Source: Actinomycetes bacterium | GTDB lineage: Bacteria; Actinomycetota; Acidimicrobiia; Acidimicrobiales; Acidimicrobilacustridaceae | Direction of reading: 5' to 3' | Length of the DNA: 64,000 nt | Assembly: GCA_029782025.1 (NCBI GenBank) | Contig: JAKOVR010000132.1 | Coordinates: forward strand, 1 to 64,000 | Shown here: one piece after another, positions 31,820-41,090 of the stretch | Numbering within the stretch: the stretch's first letter is position 1 | Layout: each line of letters begins with the position of its first letter | The notes under the pieces: model-generated | Databases searched by the model: none | The model's input: only the letters and a program-made list of their open reading frames with translations | Told to the model about the DNA's origin: nothing | Translations under genes and position numbers: made by a program

Positions 31820-34458
31820 TGACCGACACCAGCGAGGCCCCACCCGTGGACGGCGTCCCCGTCACCATCGACGGCGTCGAGATCCTCGCCGCCAAGGGCG
31901 AGCTCATCATCGACGCGGCCGAGCGCAACGGCGTCTACATCCCCCGCTTCTGCTACCACCCGCGCATGGAGCCGGTGGGGATGTGCCGCATGTGCATCGC
32001 CGAGGTCGACACCGGCCGCGGCCCCGCCCTGCAGCCCACCTGCATGCTCGAGTGCACGCCGGGCATGGTCGTCCACACCGACTCCGAGGTCACCAAGAAG
32101 GCCCAGGAGGGCGTGCTCGAGTTCCTCCTCATCAACCACCCGCTCGACTGCCCCGTGTGCGACAAGGGCGGCGAGTGCCCGTTGCAGGACCAGGCGGTGA
32201 GCCACGGCCCGGGCGAGAGCCGGTTCGTGGAGGAGAAGCGGCACAAGGAGAAGCCGATCCCGGTCTCCGATCTCGTGCTGCTCGACCGGGAGCGTTGCAT
32301 CCTGTGCGACCGCTGCACCCGGTTCGCCAAGGACGTGGCCGGCGATCCGCTGATCCACTTCATCAACCGGGGCAACAACACCGAGGTCAACACCTTCCCC
32401 GGTGAGCCCTTCGCCTCCTACTTCAGCGGCAACACCGTCCAGATCTGCCCGGTGGGTGCGCTCACGTCGTCCGACTACCGGTTCAAGGCCCGGCCCTGGG
32501 ACCTCGAGAAGACCGAGTCCACCTGCACCACCTGCGCCGTCGGGTGCCGGGTCAGCATCGAGTCGAGCCGCAACGAGGTGCTGCGGTACCAGGGCGTCGA
32601 CATCGATCCGGTGAACTGGGGCTGGCTCTGTGACAAGGGTCGGTACAACCTCGCCGCCCTCGACTCGGAGTCGCGCCTGCGCGACCCGCTGGTCAAGGGC
32701 CCCGGCGGCGCCTTCGAGGTCGCCCGGTGGTCCGATGCGCTGCGCGCCGCGGCCAACGCCATCCAGGCCGGCCTCGACGCCGGCGGCCCGGGCGCGGTGG
32801 CCTTCCTCGGCGGGGCCCGGCTCACCAACGAGTCGGCCTACGCCTTCACCAAGTTGGCCAAGGGCGTGATCGGCACCGACCACGTCGACTGCCAGCTCGC
32901 CGACGGCATGCCGGCCGAGGCCGTGCTCGGCCTGCCCAAGGCCACCATCGACGACGTGTGCGCGCCCGGGGGCACGGTCCTGCTCATCGGCCCGGACCTC
33001 AAGGAGGAGCTGCCGGTCCTGTTCCTGCGCCTCCGCCACGCCGTCCTCCGCGACGGCGTGCGCCTCGTGCAGCTCACCTCCGTCCCCAACGGTTGCTCCT
33101 CGCTGGCCTCGGTCGTGCTCCAGCACCGGCCCGGCGAGGCCCACGAGGTGGTGCGGGCCCTGTTCGCCGACATCCCCGCCGGCCGCGACGGCGGCGGGGT
33201 CAACCCGCAGGCCCTCGACCAGGCCCGGGCCCTGCTCCGCAGCGCCGGCGACCCCACCGCCATCCTCGGCCGCCAGTCGATCGCCGAAGGCGCCGAGTGG
33301 GTCCTCGACGCCGCCACCGCGCTGCTCGACGCCGCTCCGGCCACCCGCTTCCTCACCGCCGTCCGGCGGGGCAACACCCACGGCGCCCTCGACATGGGGA
33401 TGGCGCCCGGGCTGCTCCCCGGCCGCGCCACCCTGGCCGAGGGTCGCGACTGGTTCGCTCCCCGCTGGCCCACCGTGCCGGCCGCGGCCGGGCACGATGC
33501 CGTGGGCATCCTGCAGGCCGCCGCCGCCGGCCAGATCCACACCCTCGTGCTGCTCGGCGCCGATCCGCTCACCGACTTCCCCGACCGGCAGCTCGCGGCC
33601 CGGGCCCTCAGCACCGTGCCCAACCTCGTGGCGGTCGACCTCTACATCACCGAGTCGGTGCAGCACGCGTCGGTGGTCCTCGCCGCCGCCGGGTTCGGCG
33701 AGATCGACGGCACCACCACCAACCTCGAGGGTCGGGTGAGCGTGCTCAACCAGAAGGTCACCCCGCCCGGCACCGCCCGGGCCGATTGGGAGATCGCGGC
33801 CGAGCTCGCCCTCCGCCTCGGCAGCGACCTGCAGGTGGAGTCGGTCGACGACCTGCGGGCCGAGATGGCCGAGCTGGCGCCCTCGTGGGCCGGGGTCACC
33901 GACGAGCTGCTGTTCTCGGTCGACGCCGCCGACGGCGTGGTCCTGCCCCTCCCCACCGCCACCGCCACCGAGCCCGACGCCGCCGACGCCGACGCCGCCG
34001 CCGCCGAGGGCCAGTCTGCCGCGGAGGGCGAGGCCGGGGAGTCCGACGCCGACACGCCGGCCGCCACCGGTCCCGTCCGTCCGGGCCTCGTGAGCTTCGC
34101 CGGTGGCGAGCCCCTCGACCCGCCCGCGCTCGACGCCTACTCGCTGCGCCTGATCGCCACCCGCACGCTCTACGACCAGGGCACCTTCACCCAGCTCACG
34201 CCGTCGCTGGCCGGCCTGGCCCCCGGCACGGTCCTGCGGGTCCACGCCTACGACCACGACCGCCTCGGCGTGCCGTCGGGGACCGAGCTGCGGGTCAAGA
34301 CCCCGATCGGCAGCGTGCGGGCCGTGGTCGTCACCGATCCGGCCGTGCTGCGGGGCACCGCGGTGGCCGTGTTCAACCAGCCCGACGTGCCGCTCAACGA
34401 GCTCATCGACGCCACCCAGCGCGTGACCGACGTCCGCATCGAGGCAGGTGACCGGTGA
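31819..34458 (+). CDS. nuoG: NADH-quinone oxidoreductase subunit G (set 1)
   Basis: 75-kDa subunit, 879 residues. The N-terminal ferredoxin domain has the [2Fe-2S] ligands RFCYHPR, MCRMC and PTCMLEC. It is followed by the His/Cys3 cluster N5 (HPLDCPVCDKGGEC) and N4 (ERCILCDRCTRF, ICPVGA). An extra CTTCAVGC with GWLCDKGR marks the N7 cluster found in some bacteria. The molybdopterin-oxidoreductase-like C-terminal domain carries an Ala/Asp/Glu-rich insert near residues 715-755. Overlaps nuoF (TGATG) and nuoH. Confidence 0.95.
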   Translation: MTDTSEAPPVDGVPVTIDGVEILAAKGELIIDAAERNGVYIPRFCYHPRMEPVGMCRMCIAEVDTGRGPALQPTCMLECTPGMVVHTDSEVTKKAQEGVLEFLLINHPLDCPVCDKGGECPLQDQAVSHGPGESRFVEEKRHKEKPIPVSDLVLLDRERCILCDRCTRFAKDVAGDPLIHFINRGNNTEVNTFPGEPFASYFSGNTVQICPVGALTSSDYRFKARPWDLEKTESTCTTCAVGCRVSIESSRNEVLRYQGVDIDPVNWGWLCDKGRYNLAALDSESRLRDPLVKGPGGAFEVARWSDALRAAANAIQAGLDAGGPGAVAFLGGARLTNESAYAFTKLAKGVIGTDHVDCQLADGMPAEAVLGLPKATIDDVCAPGGTVLLIGPDLKEELPVLFLRLRHAVLRDGVRLVQLTSVPNGCSSLASVVLQHRPGEAHEVVRALFADIPAGRDGGGVNPQALDQARALLRSAGDPTAILGRQSIAEGAEWVLDAATALLDAAPATRFLTAVRRGNTHGALDMGMAPGLLPGRATLAEGRDWFAPRWPTVPAAAGHDAVGILQAAAAGQIHTLVLLGADPLTDFPDRQLAARALSTVPNLVAVDLYITESVQHASVVLAAAGFGEIDGTTTNLEGRVSVLNQKVTPPGTARADWEIAAELALRLGSDLQVESVDDLRAEMAELAPSWAGVTDELLFSVDAADGVVLPLPTATATEPDAADADAAAAEGQSAAEGEAGESDADTPAATGPVRPGLVSFAGGEPLDPPALDAYSLRLIATRTLYDQGTFTQLTPSLAGLAPGTVLRVHAYDHDRLGVPSGTELRVKTPIGSVRAVVVTDPAVLRGTAVAVFNQPDVPLNELIDATQRVTDVRIEAGDR

Positions 34459-35681
34459 CCTCCGCCCTCCTCCTCGCCGCCGACCCGCTCTACGCCCAGG
34501 GGGTCGACCTCACCGCCCTGCTGATCACGATCCTCAAGGTCGTGGTGGCCTTCGCCTTCCTGCTGGTGGCCACGATGCTGATGGTGTGGTTCGAGCGCAA
34601 GCTCGTGTCCGACATGCAGAACCGCATCGGCCCCAACCGGGCCGGCCCCTGGGGCATCCTCCAGACCTTGGCCGACGGCACCAAGCTCTTCTTCAAGGAG
34701 CACATCAACCCGATCCGGGCCGAGCGTCGCGTGTACGTCCTCGCCCCGTTCCTGTCCTTCGTCCCCGCCTTCCTGCTGTTCTGCATCGTCCCGGTGTCGG
34801 GCAACTGGGCCAACGGCGGCGACGGCACGGTGGAGCTCTTCGGCCGCACCACCTACCTCCAGCTGGCCGATCCGCCCGTGGGCATCCTCTTCGCCCTGGC
34901 CATGAGCTCGATCGCCGTCTACGGCGTGATGCTGGCCGGTTGGTCGTCGGGGTCGAAGTACCCGCTGCTCGGCTCGGTCCGGGCCTCGGCCCAGATGGTG
35001 AGCTACGAGGCCGCCATGGGCCTGTCGGTGATGGCCGTCGTCCTCGTCACCGGCACGGTGTCCACCCACGGCATGGTGGCCAGCCAGGCCGGCGACGGGC
35101 TGTTCCACGTCCTGCCCAACTGGGCCGTGTTCACCACGCTGCTCGTCCCCTTCGTGATCTTCGTGATCGCCGGCACGGCCGAGCTCAACCGGCCGCCGTT
35201 CGACCTCGTGGAGGCCGAGCAGGAGCTGGTGGCCGGGTTCAACACCGAGTACAGCTCGATCCGGTTCGCCCTGTTCTTCCTGGCCGAGTTCATGAACACC
35301 GTCACGATGTCGGGGATCTTCGTCACCCTCTTCCTCGGCGGGCCGTCGGGCCCGGCGCCGATCGGCCCGGCCTGGTTGTGGGGCTGCATCTGGTTCTTCC
35401 TGAAGACCAGCGCTTTCCTCTTCATGTTCGTGTGGTTCCGGGCCACGCTGCCCCGCTTCCGCTACGACCAGCTGATGGACCTCGGCTGGAAGCTGCTCAT
35501 CCCGCTGTCGCTCGGGTGGCTGCTGATGCTGGCGGCGGTGCAGCTGTCCGGCCAGCAGAACTGGAACCCCGTCGCTGTCGGCGCCGGCGTGATCCTGATG
35601 TTCCTGATCGGGTGGAGCCTCCTGCGTTCGGCCAACGCCAAGGCCCGAGCCGTCCACCTCGGTGAGGAGGTGAACGCCTGA
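34455..35681 (+). CDS. nuoH: NADH-quinone oxidoreductase subunit H (set 1)
   Basis: Membrane subunit forming the quinone tunnel entry, 408 residues, eight helices. Conserved WFERKLVSDMQNRIGPNRAGP, then GWSSGSKYPLLGSVRASAQMVSYE and AELNRPPFDLVEAEQELVAGFNTEY are all present. GTG start overlapping the nuoG stop. In contrast to NuoH2, the Glu-Arg pair of the first loop is intact. Confidence 0.95.
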   Translation: MTSALLLAADPLYAQGVDLTALLITILKVVVAFAFLLVATMLMVWFERKLVSDMQNRIGPNRAGPWGILQTLADGTKLFFKEHINPIRAERRVYVLAPFLSFVPAFLLFCIVPVSGNWANGGDGTVELFGRTTYLQLADPPVGILFALAMSSIAVYGVMLAGWSSGSKYPLLGSVRASAQMVSYEAAMGLSVMAVVLVTGTVSTHGMVASQAGDGLFHVLPNWAVFTTLLVPFVIFVIAGTAELNRPPFDLVEAEQELVAGFNTEYSSIRFALFFLAEFMNTVTMSGIFVTLFLGGPSGPAPIGPAWLWGCIWFFLKTSAFLFMFVWFRATLPRFRYDQLMDLGWKLLIPLSLGWLLMLAAVQLSGQQNWNPVAVGAGVILMFLIGWSLLRSANAKARAVHLGEEVNA

Positions 35682-36397
35682 TGGGGTACCTCAAGGGGTT
35701 CGGCGTCACCTTCAAGAAGCTCTTCGAGGAGCGGGTCACCGACGACTACCAGATCGGCAAGGGCCACAAGTCGCCCAAGCCCGAGCGCCTCCACGGCCGT
35801 CACGTCCTCAACCGCTACGAGGACGGGATGGAGAAGTGCATCGGGTGCGAGCTGTGCGCCGGCGTGTGCCCCGCCCGCTGCATCTACGTCCGCGGCGCCG
35901 ACAACCCGCCTGACGACCCCGTCTCGCCCGGCGAGCGCTACGGCTTCGTCTACGAGATCAACTACCTCCGGTGCATCCACTGCGACCTGTGCGTGGAGGC
36001 CTGCCCCACCGAGGCCATCACCGAGACCAAGCTCTTCGAGTTCTCCTTCACCAGCCGGGCCGACGCCATCTACACCAAGGACGAGCTGGTGGTCGGCGAC
36101 GACGGCCGCCCGCAGCACCTGCCCTGGGAGGACTGGCGCCCCGGCGAGGACCTCCACACCTCGGCGTGGATGCGGGCCACCGCCCCCGGCGGCGACCCCG
36201 ACTTCGAGGGCGTCGTGTCCTGGTCGGGCGAGCTGGGCTACGGCGTGCGGGCCCCCGAGGCCGATCAGGACCACCGCGACGCCGTCACCGCCCCGGCCGG
36301 CGGCCACGGTCACGACGATCACGACGACCACGGTGACGACGACCACGGTCACGGGCACGACGATCACGGCCACGACCACGGGGACGGGGGGCACTGA
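35681..36397 (+). CDS. nuoI: NADH-quinone oxidoreductase subunit I (set 1)
   Basis: 23-kDa subunit, 238 residues, with clusters N6a and N6b: CIGCELCAGVCPARC and CIHCDLCVEACPTEA. The core of about 175 residues is followed by a C-terminal extension ending in about 30 residues dominated by His, Asp and Gly (DHGDDDHGHGHDDHGHDHG), the longest His-rich tail in the operon. Overlaps nuoH and nuoJ by one or two bases. Confidence 0.95.
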   Translation: MGYLKGFGVTFKKLFEERVTDDYQIGKGHKSPKPERLHGRHVLNRYEDGMEKCIGCELCAGVCPARCIYVRGADNPPDDPVSPGERYGFVYEINYLRCIHCDLCVEACPTEAITETKLFEFSFTSRADAIYTKDELVVGDDGRPQHLPWEDWRPGEDLHTSAWMRATAPGGDPDFEGVVSWSGELGYGVRAPEADQDHRDAVTAPAGGHGHDDHDDHGDDDHGHGHDDHGHDHGDGGH

Positions 36398-37047
36398 TGG
36401 CGGTGAACTACGTCGTCTTCTTCATCTGCGCCCTGATCTGCCTCCTCGGGGCCACGGGCGTGGTGTTCAGCCGCAACCCGGTCCACGCCGCCCTCAGCCT
36501 GGTGGCCACCCTCTTCGGCATCGCCGTGCTGTTCGTCCAGCAGAGCGCCCACTTCCTCGCCGCTGTCCAGGTGATCGTCTACACCGGCGCCATCGTGGTG
36601 CTCATCCTCTTCGTGATGATGCTGCTCGGCGTCGACCAGGAAGAGGACATCGACGAGGAGCCCCTGCTCGGCGTGCGGGCCGCCGGCACCATCGTCGCCA
36701 CCATCCTCCTCCTCGGGCTGCTCGCCGTGTTCTTCCTCCAGAGCAACCGGAGCACGCTCGTCACCGGTGAGCGTTCGGTCACGGCGCCGCTGTCGGTCGA
36801 TGCCTCGCTCGACAGCACCAAGGGCGTGGCCGAGACGGCCGGCCCCGACAACATGGCCACCCTCGGCCGGCTCCTGTTCACCCGCTACGTGTTCGCCTTC
36901 GAGGTCACCGCCGCGCTGCTCACCATCGCCGTGGTCGGCGCCGTGGTGCTGGCCCGCCGCCCCGACCGCCTCCAGCCGGTGCCCGACGAACCCGAGTCCA
37001 TGGACGACGACTTCATGGCCGCGCTCGAATCGGAGGCGGGCCATTGA
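36397..37047 (+). CDS. nuoJ: NADH-quinone oxidoreductase subunit J (set 1)
   Basis: Membrane subunit, 216 residues with five helices. Typical: VFSRNPVHAALSLVATLFGIA and the pi-bulge helix QVIVYTGAIVVLILFVMMLLG. A periplasmic loop of about 55 residues precedes the last helix, FAFEVTAALLTIAVVGAVVLA. Overlaps nuoI and nuoK. Confidence 0.93.
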   Translation: MAVNYVVFFICALICLLGATGVVFSRNPVHAALSLVATLFGIAVLFVQQSAHFLAAVQVIVYTGAIVVLILFVMMLLGVDQEEDIDEEPLLGVRAAGTIVATILLLGLLAVFFLQSNRSTLVTGERSVTAPLSVDASLDSTKGVAETAGPDNMATLGRLLFTRYVFAFEVTAALLTIAVVGAVVLARRPDRLQPVPDEPESMDDDFMAALESEAGH

Positions 37048-37352
37048 TGGCTGACCTCTCCGCCGCGTATCTCGGTCTCTCGGCCGCGCTCTTCGCCATC
37101 GGCGCCCTCGGCCTGATCCGGCGGCGCAACCCGCTGGTGATGATCATGTGCGTCGAGCTCATGCTCAACGCCGTGAACCTCACGTTCGTCACGTTCGGCA
37201 ACATGCTCAACGACGCCGCCGGGCAGGCCATCGTGTTCTTCGTCCTGGTCGTGGCGGCCGCCGAGGTCGTGGTCGGCCTCGGCATCATCGTCGCCCTCGC
37301 CCGCCGCAAGCCCGGCCTCAGTGCCGACGACATGAACGTGCTGCGAGGCTGA
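37047..37352 (+). CDS. nuoK: NADH-quinone oxidoreductase subunit K (set 1)
   Basis: 101 residues, three helices. Both proton-pathway glutamates are present: MIMCVELMLNAVNL and VVAAAEVVVGLGI. ATG at 37047 overlaps the nuoJ stop; a TTG one codon earlier is possible. nuoL follows after one base. Confidence 0.94.
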   Translation: MADLSAAYLGLSAALFAIGALGLIRRRNPLVMIMCVELMLNAVNLTFVTFGNMLNDAAGQAIVFFVLVVAAAEVVVGLGIIVALARRKPGLSADDMNVLRG

Positions 37353-37353
37353 C

Positions 37354-39414
37354 GTGCTGCGGCTCACCTGGCTCATCCCCGCCCTGCCCCTGCTCGGGTT
37401 CGTGCTGCTCGCCCTGTTCGGGAAGCGGCTCGGCAACCCCTTCGCCGGCTGGGTCGGCACCTTCTTCGCCACCGGTTCGTTCGTGGCCGCCGTGCTGGTG
37501 TTCGCCGGGCTGTACCAGGCCGGCGGCGAGCGCAACTTCGAGCAGCACCTCTTCACGTGGCTTCCAGCCGGCGACTTCTCCGTCGACATCGGGTTCCTGG
37601 TCGATCCGCTCTCGGCCACGATGATCCTGTTCGTGACCGGCATCGCCGCCCTGATCCACCTCTACTCGATCGGCTACATGCACCACGACGAGAACTTCCC
37701 GAAGTTCTTCGCCTACCTGAACCTCTTCGTCTTCTCGATGCTCATGCTGGTGCTGGGCAACAACCTGCTCCTCACCTTCCTCGGCTGGGAGGGCGTGGGG
37801 GCGTGCTCGTACTTCCTCATCTCCTTCTGGTTCCAGAAGGAGGCCAACGCCAGCGCCGGCAAGAAGGCCTTCATCACCAACCGCGTGGGCGACTGGGGCT
37901 TCATGGTCGCCATCTTCGTGGTGTTCCTGAAGTTCGGCTCGCTCAACTACTCGGTGATCCTCCCGGCCGCCGGCGGCCTGGCCCGCACCACCGCCACCTT
38001 CATCGCCGTGATGCTCTTCGTCGGGGCGTGCGGGAAGTCGGCCCAGATCCCGCTCTACATCTGGCTCCCCGACGCCATGGCCGGCCCCACGCCCGTGTCC
38101 GCCCTGATCCACGCCGCCACCATGGTCACCGCCGGCGTCTACCTGATGGTGCGCTGCAACGCCTTCATCGCCGCCTCGGCCGAGTGGGTGAGCTGGCTCA
38201 TCGCCGCCGTCGGCTGCCTCACGGCCTTCGTGGCCGCCATGGTCGGCACCAGCCAGTACGACATCAAGAAGGTGTTGGCGTACTCCACCGTGAGCCAGCT
38301 GGGGTACATGTTCCTGGCCGTGGGCTCCGGCGCCTACGTGGCCGCCATCTTCCACATGATCACCCACGCCTTCTTCAAGGCCTGCCTGTTCCTCGGCTCC
38401 GGGTCGGTCATCCACGGCATGGGCGACGAGCAGGACATGCGGTTCATGGGCCGGTTGCAGCGCTTCCTGCCCATCACCAGCGCCACCTTCATCGTGGCGT
38501 GGCTGGCCATCGCCGGCGTCCCGCCCTTCTCCGGGTTCTGGAGCAAGGACGAGATCCTCGAGTTCGCCTACCTCAAGAGCCCGATCCTCGGCTTCCTGGG
38601 TCTGGTCACGGCCCTCATCACCGCCTACTACATGACCCGGCAGGTCACGATGGTGTTCTGGGCCCCGGCCCGGTGGGGCGAGCACGCCGTCCGGGAGGAG
38701 GTCGCGCTGGCCCCCGCCGCCGTCGTCGCCGCCGGCGAGGGCGAGGAGGCCGACGCCGAGGCCGCGGCCGCGGCCGAGGTGCCCGCCGGCGAGGTCGTCA
38801 CCCTGGTCAACGGTCTGCCCGTCGAGGGCCACGAAGCGGTGGTCGATCCCCACTTCCACCCGCACGAGAGCGGTCCCGAGATGACCATCCCGCTCATCGT
38901 GCTGGCCGTCCTCGCCGTCTTCGGCGGGTTCTTGAACCTGCCCTTCACCCACGGCACGGAGTTCCTGGCGTCCTGGCTCGAGCCGGCCGTTCGCCTCGGC
39001 TACCCCGGTGGGCTCGAGCCCGAAGGCCCGTCGCCGCTGCTGAAGGTGCTCTTCGCCGCCATGTCCACGCTCGTCGCCGCCGCCGGCATCGCCTACGCCC
39101 GTTCCGTCTTCAAGGACGGCGACCGGGCCAAGGCGGCCCGGTTCGAACCGGCCCTCCTGCAGGACGCCTGGCGCTACGACCGGGCCGTCACCGCCTTCAT
39201 GGGTGGGCCGGGTCGTCGCATCTTCGACGGCCTCGCCTGGTTCGACCGCACGGTCGTCGACGGCGCCGTCAACGGCACTGGCGTGCTGATCCGCTCGGTC
39301 GGGCGCGGTGCCCGGCGCATCCAGAGCGGCTACGTGCGCTCCTACGCCCTCGGGGTGGCCGTGGGCGCCGTGGTCGTGGTGGTCCTGATGGCCGTGAGGG
39401 TGTTGAGCTTCTGA
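37354..39414 (+). CDS. nuoL: NADH-quinone oxidoreductase subunit L (set 1)
   Basis: Antiporter-like proton-pumping subunit with the long lateral helix, 686 residues, GTG start. Core motifs: LGWEGVGACSYFLISFWF (key Glu), KSAQIPLYIWLPDAMAGPTPVSALIHAATMV, LAYSTVSQLGYMFLAVG. A charged Ala/Glu-rich insert (GEGEEADAEAAAAAEVP) and FHPHES sit in the loop near residues 455-510. Overlaps nuoM (TGATG). Confidence 0.95.
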   Translation: MLRLTWLIPALPLLGFVLLALFGKRLGNPFAGWVGTFFATGSFVAAVLVFAGLYQAGGERNFEQHLFTWLPAGDFSVDIGFLVDPLSATMILFVTGIAALIHLYSIGYMHHDENFPKFFAYLNLFVFSMLMLVLGNNLLLTFLGWEGVGACSYFLISFWFQKEANASAGKKAFITNRVGDWGFMVAIFVVFLKFGSLNYSVILPAAGGLARTTATFIAVMLFVGACGKSAQIPLYIWLPDAMAGPTPVSALIHAATMVTAGVYLMVRCNAFIAASAEWVSWLIAAVGCLTAFVAAMVGTSQYDIKKVLAYSTVSQLGYMFLAVGSGAYVAAIFHMITHAFFKACLFLGSGSVIHGMGDEQDMRFMGRLQRFLPITSATFIVAWLAIAGVPPFSGFWSKDEILEFAYLKSPILGFLGLVTALITAYYMTRQVTMVFWAPARWGEHAVREEVALAPAAVVAAGEGEEADAEAAAAAEVPAGEVVTLVNGLPVEGHEAVVDPHFHPHESGPEMTIPLIVLAVLAVFGGFLNLPFTHGTEFLASWLEPAVRLGYPGGLEPEGPSPLLKVLFAAMSTLVAAAGIAYARSVFKDGDRAKAARFEPALLQDAWRYDRAVTAFMGGPGRRIFDGLAWFDRTVVDGAVNGTGVLIRSVGRGARRIQSGYVRSYALGVAVGAVVVVVLMAVRVLSF

Positions 39415-41090
39415 TGTCTGCGCTGCTGCTCGCTTCCGAGGCCGCCGGCCACGCCGCCGAGAGCCTGGGCTTCCCCCTGCTCCCGGCCCTCGTCCTGATC
39501 CCGCTCGTCGGCGCCCTCGTCATCCTGTGCATCCCGGCCGAGCGGGACGACACCATCCGTCTCGTCGCCGTGCTCACGGCCATCGCCGCCGGGGCCACCT
39601 CGATCGTGCTGCTCACCCAGTTCGCCACGGGGGAGCCCGGGTTCCAGTTCCAGTCGAGCGCCACCTGGATCGAGAGCCTCGACATCAAGCTCGCCCTCGG
39701 CGTCGACGGCATCTCGCTCTTCCTCGTCGTGCTCACGGGGATCCTGTTCCCGATCTCACTGCTGGCCACCAAGCCCGACCACAACCCGAAGGGCTACTAC
39801 TTCTGGCTCACCGCGCTCGAGGTCGGGTGTCTCGGGGTGTTCCTCGCCCTCGACCTGTTCGCCTTCTTCGTCTTCTTCGAGCTCACCCTCGTGCCGCTGT
39901 ACATGCTGATCGGCAAGTGGGGCCACGGGCGGCGCGTCTACGCCGCCACCAAGTTCTTCCTCTTCACCATGGTGGGCTCGGTGCTCATGCTGGTGTCCAT
40001 CGTGGCGGTGGCCTTCGCGGCCAAGGCCGGCGACGGCGGCACGGTCACCTTCGACCTCGTGAAGATCGCCACGTCGGGCCGGGTGCCCACCGGCTGGGCC
40101 GGCGCCCTGATGTTCTTCGGCTTCGTCGTCGCCTTCGCCGTGAAGACCCCCGTCTTCCCGTTCCACACCTGGCTCCCCGACGCCCACACCGAGGCGCCCA
40201 CGGCTGGCTCGGTCGACCTCGCCGGCGTGCTCCTCAAGCTCGGCACCTACGGCTTCCTGCGCTTCGCCCTCTATCTCTTCCCCGTGCAGGCCCACGACTT
40301 CGCCCCCGTGCTGCTCACCCTCGGGGTGGCGGGGATCATCTACGGCGGGGCCGTGGCCGCCATGCAGAAGAACCTGAAGCGCATCGTCGCCTACTCGTCG
40401 GTCGCCCACATGGGCTTCGTCGTGGTCGGCCTGTTCGCCCTCAACCCCCAGGCCATCATCGGGGCGATCCTCGTGATGGTGAACCATGGCATCACCACCG
40501 GTGCCCTGTTCGTCCTCCTCGGGTTCCTCTACAGCCGCCGGCACACCTACGAGCTCAGCGAGCTCCGCGGGATCCAGAAGTCGGCCCCGGTCTTCGCCGG
40601 CATCTTCACCCTCGTCATGCTGGCCTCGGTGGGGCTGCCCGGGCTCAACGGCTTCCCCGGCGAGTTCCTGGTGCTGCTCGGCACCTTCATCGCCCACCGC
40701 TGGTGGGCGGTCGTGGCCGCCGGTGGGGTCATCATCGCCGCCCTCTACCTGCTCTGGGCCTACCAGCGGGTCTTCCACGGCACTCCCGACGACGCCAACG
40801 CCCGCTTCCCCGACCTGCGCTTCAGCGAGCGGGCCGTGATGGTGCCCCTCATCCTGCTCATCGTCGGCCTCGGGGTGTACCCCAAGCCGCTGATCGACCG
40901 GATGGAGCCCTCGGTCCGGGCGCTGATCGTCCACATCGAGGAAGCCAACCCGGGGTGGGTGGCCCCCACCTCCGAGCACGGCAACGACCTCAGCCCGGTG
41001 GTCGTCCCGGCCGCCGCATCCGGCGGGCACGAGGGCGAGGCCGAACCGGGCGCCGGGGCCCACACCGCCACCGCGGAGGAGGGTCGATGA
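39414..41090 (+). CDS. nuoM: NADH-quinone oxidoreductase subunit M (set 1)
   Basis: Antiporter-like subunit, 558 residues, about 14 helices. FFVFFELTLVPLYMLIGKWG carries the conserved Glu; KTPVFPFHTWLPDAHTEAPTAGSVDLAG and IVAYSSVAHMGFV carry the channel Lys/His set. The hydrophilic C-terminal 55 residues are longer than usual. Overlaps nuoN by 4 bases. Confidence 0.95.
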   Translation: MSALLLASEAAGHAAESLGFPLLPALVLIPLVGALVILCIPAERDDTIRLVAVLTAIAAGATSIVLLTQFATGEPGFQFQSSATWIESLDIKLALGVDGISLFLVVLTGILFPISLLATKPDHNPKGYYFWLTALEVGCLGVFLALDLFAFFVFFELTLVPLYMLIGKWGHGRRVYAATKFFLFTMVGSVLMLVSIVAVAFAAKAGDGGTVTFDLVKIATSGRVPTGWAGALMFFGFVVAFAVKTPVFPFHTWLPDAHTEAPTAGSVDLAGVLLKLGTYGFLRFALYLFPVQAHDFAPVLLTLGVAGIIYGGAVAAMQKNLKRIVAYSSVAHMGFVVVGLFALNPQAIIGAILVMVNHGITTGALFVLLGFLYSRRHTYELSELRGIQKSAPVFAGIFTLVMLASVGLPGLNGFPGEFLVLLGTFIAHRWWAVVAAGGVIIAALYLLWAYQRVFHGTPDDANARFPDLRFSERAVMVPLILLIVGLGVYPKPLIDRMEPSVRALIVHIEEANPGWVAPTSEHGNDLSPVVVPAAASGGHEGEAEPGAGAHTATAEEGR

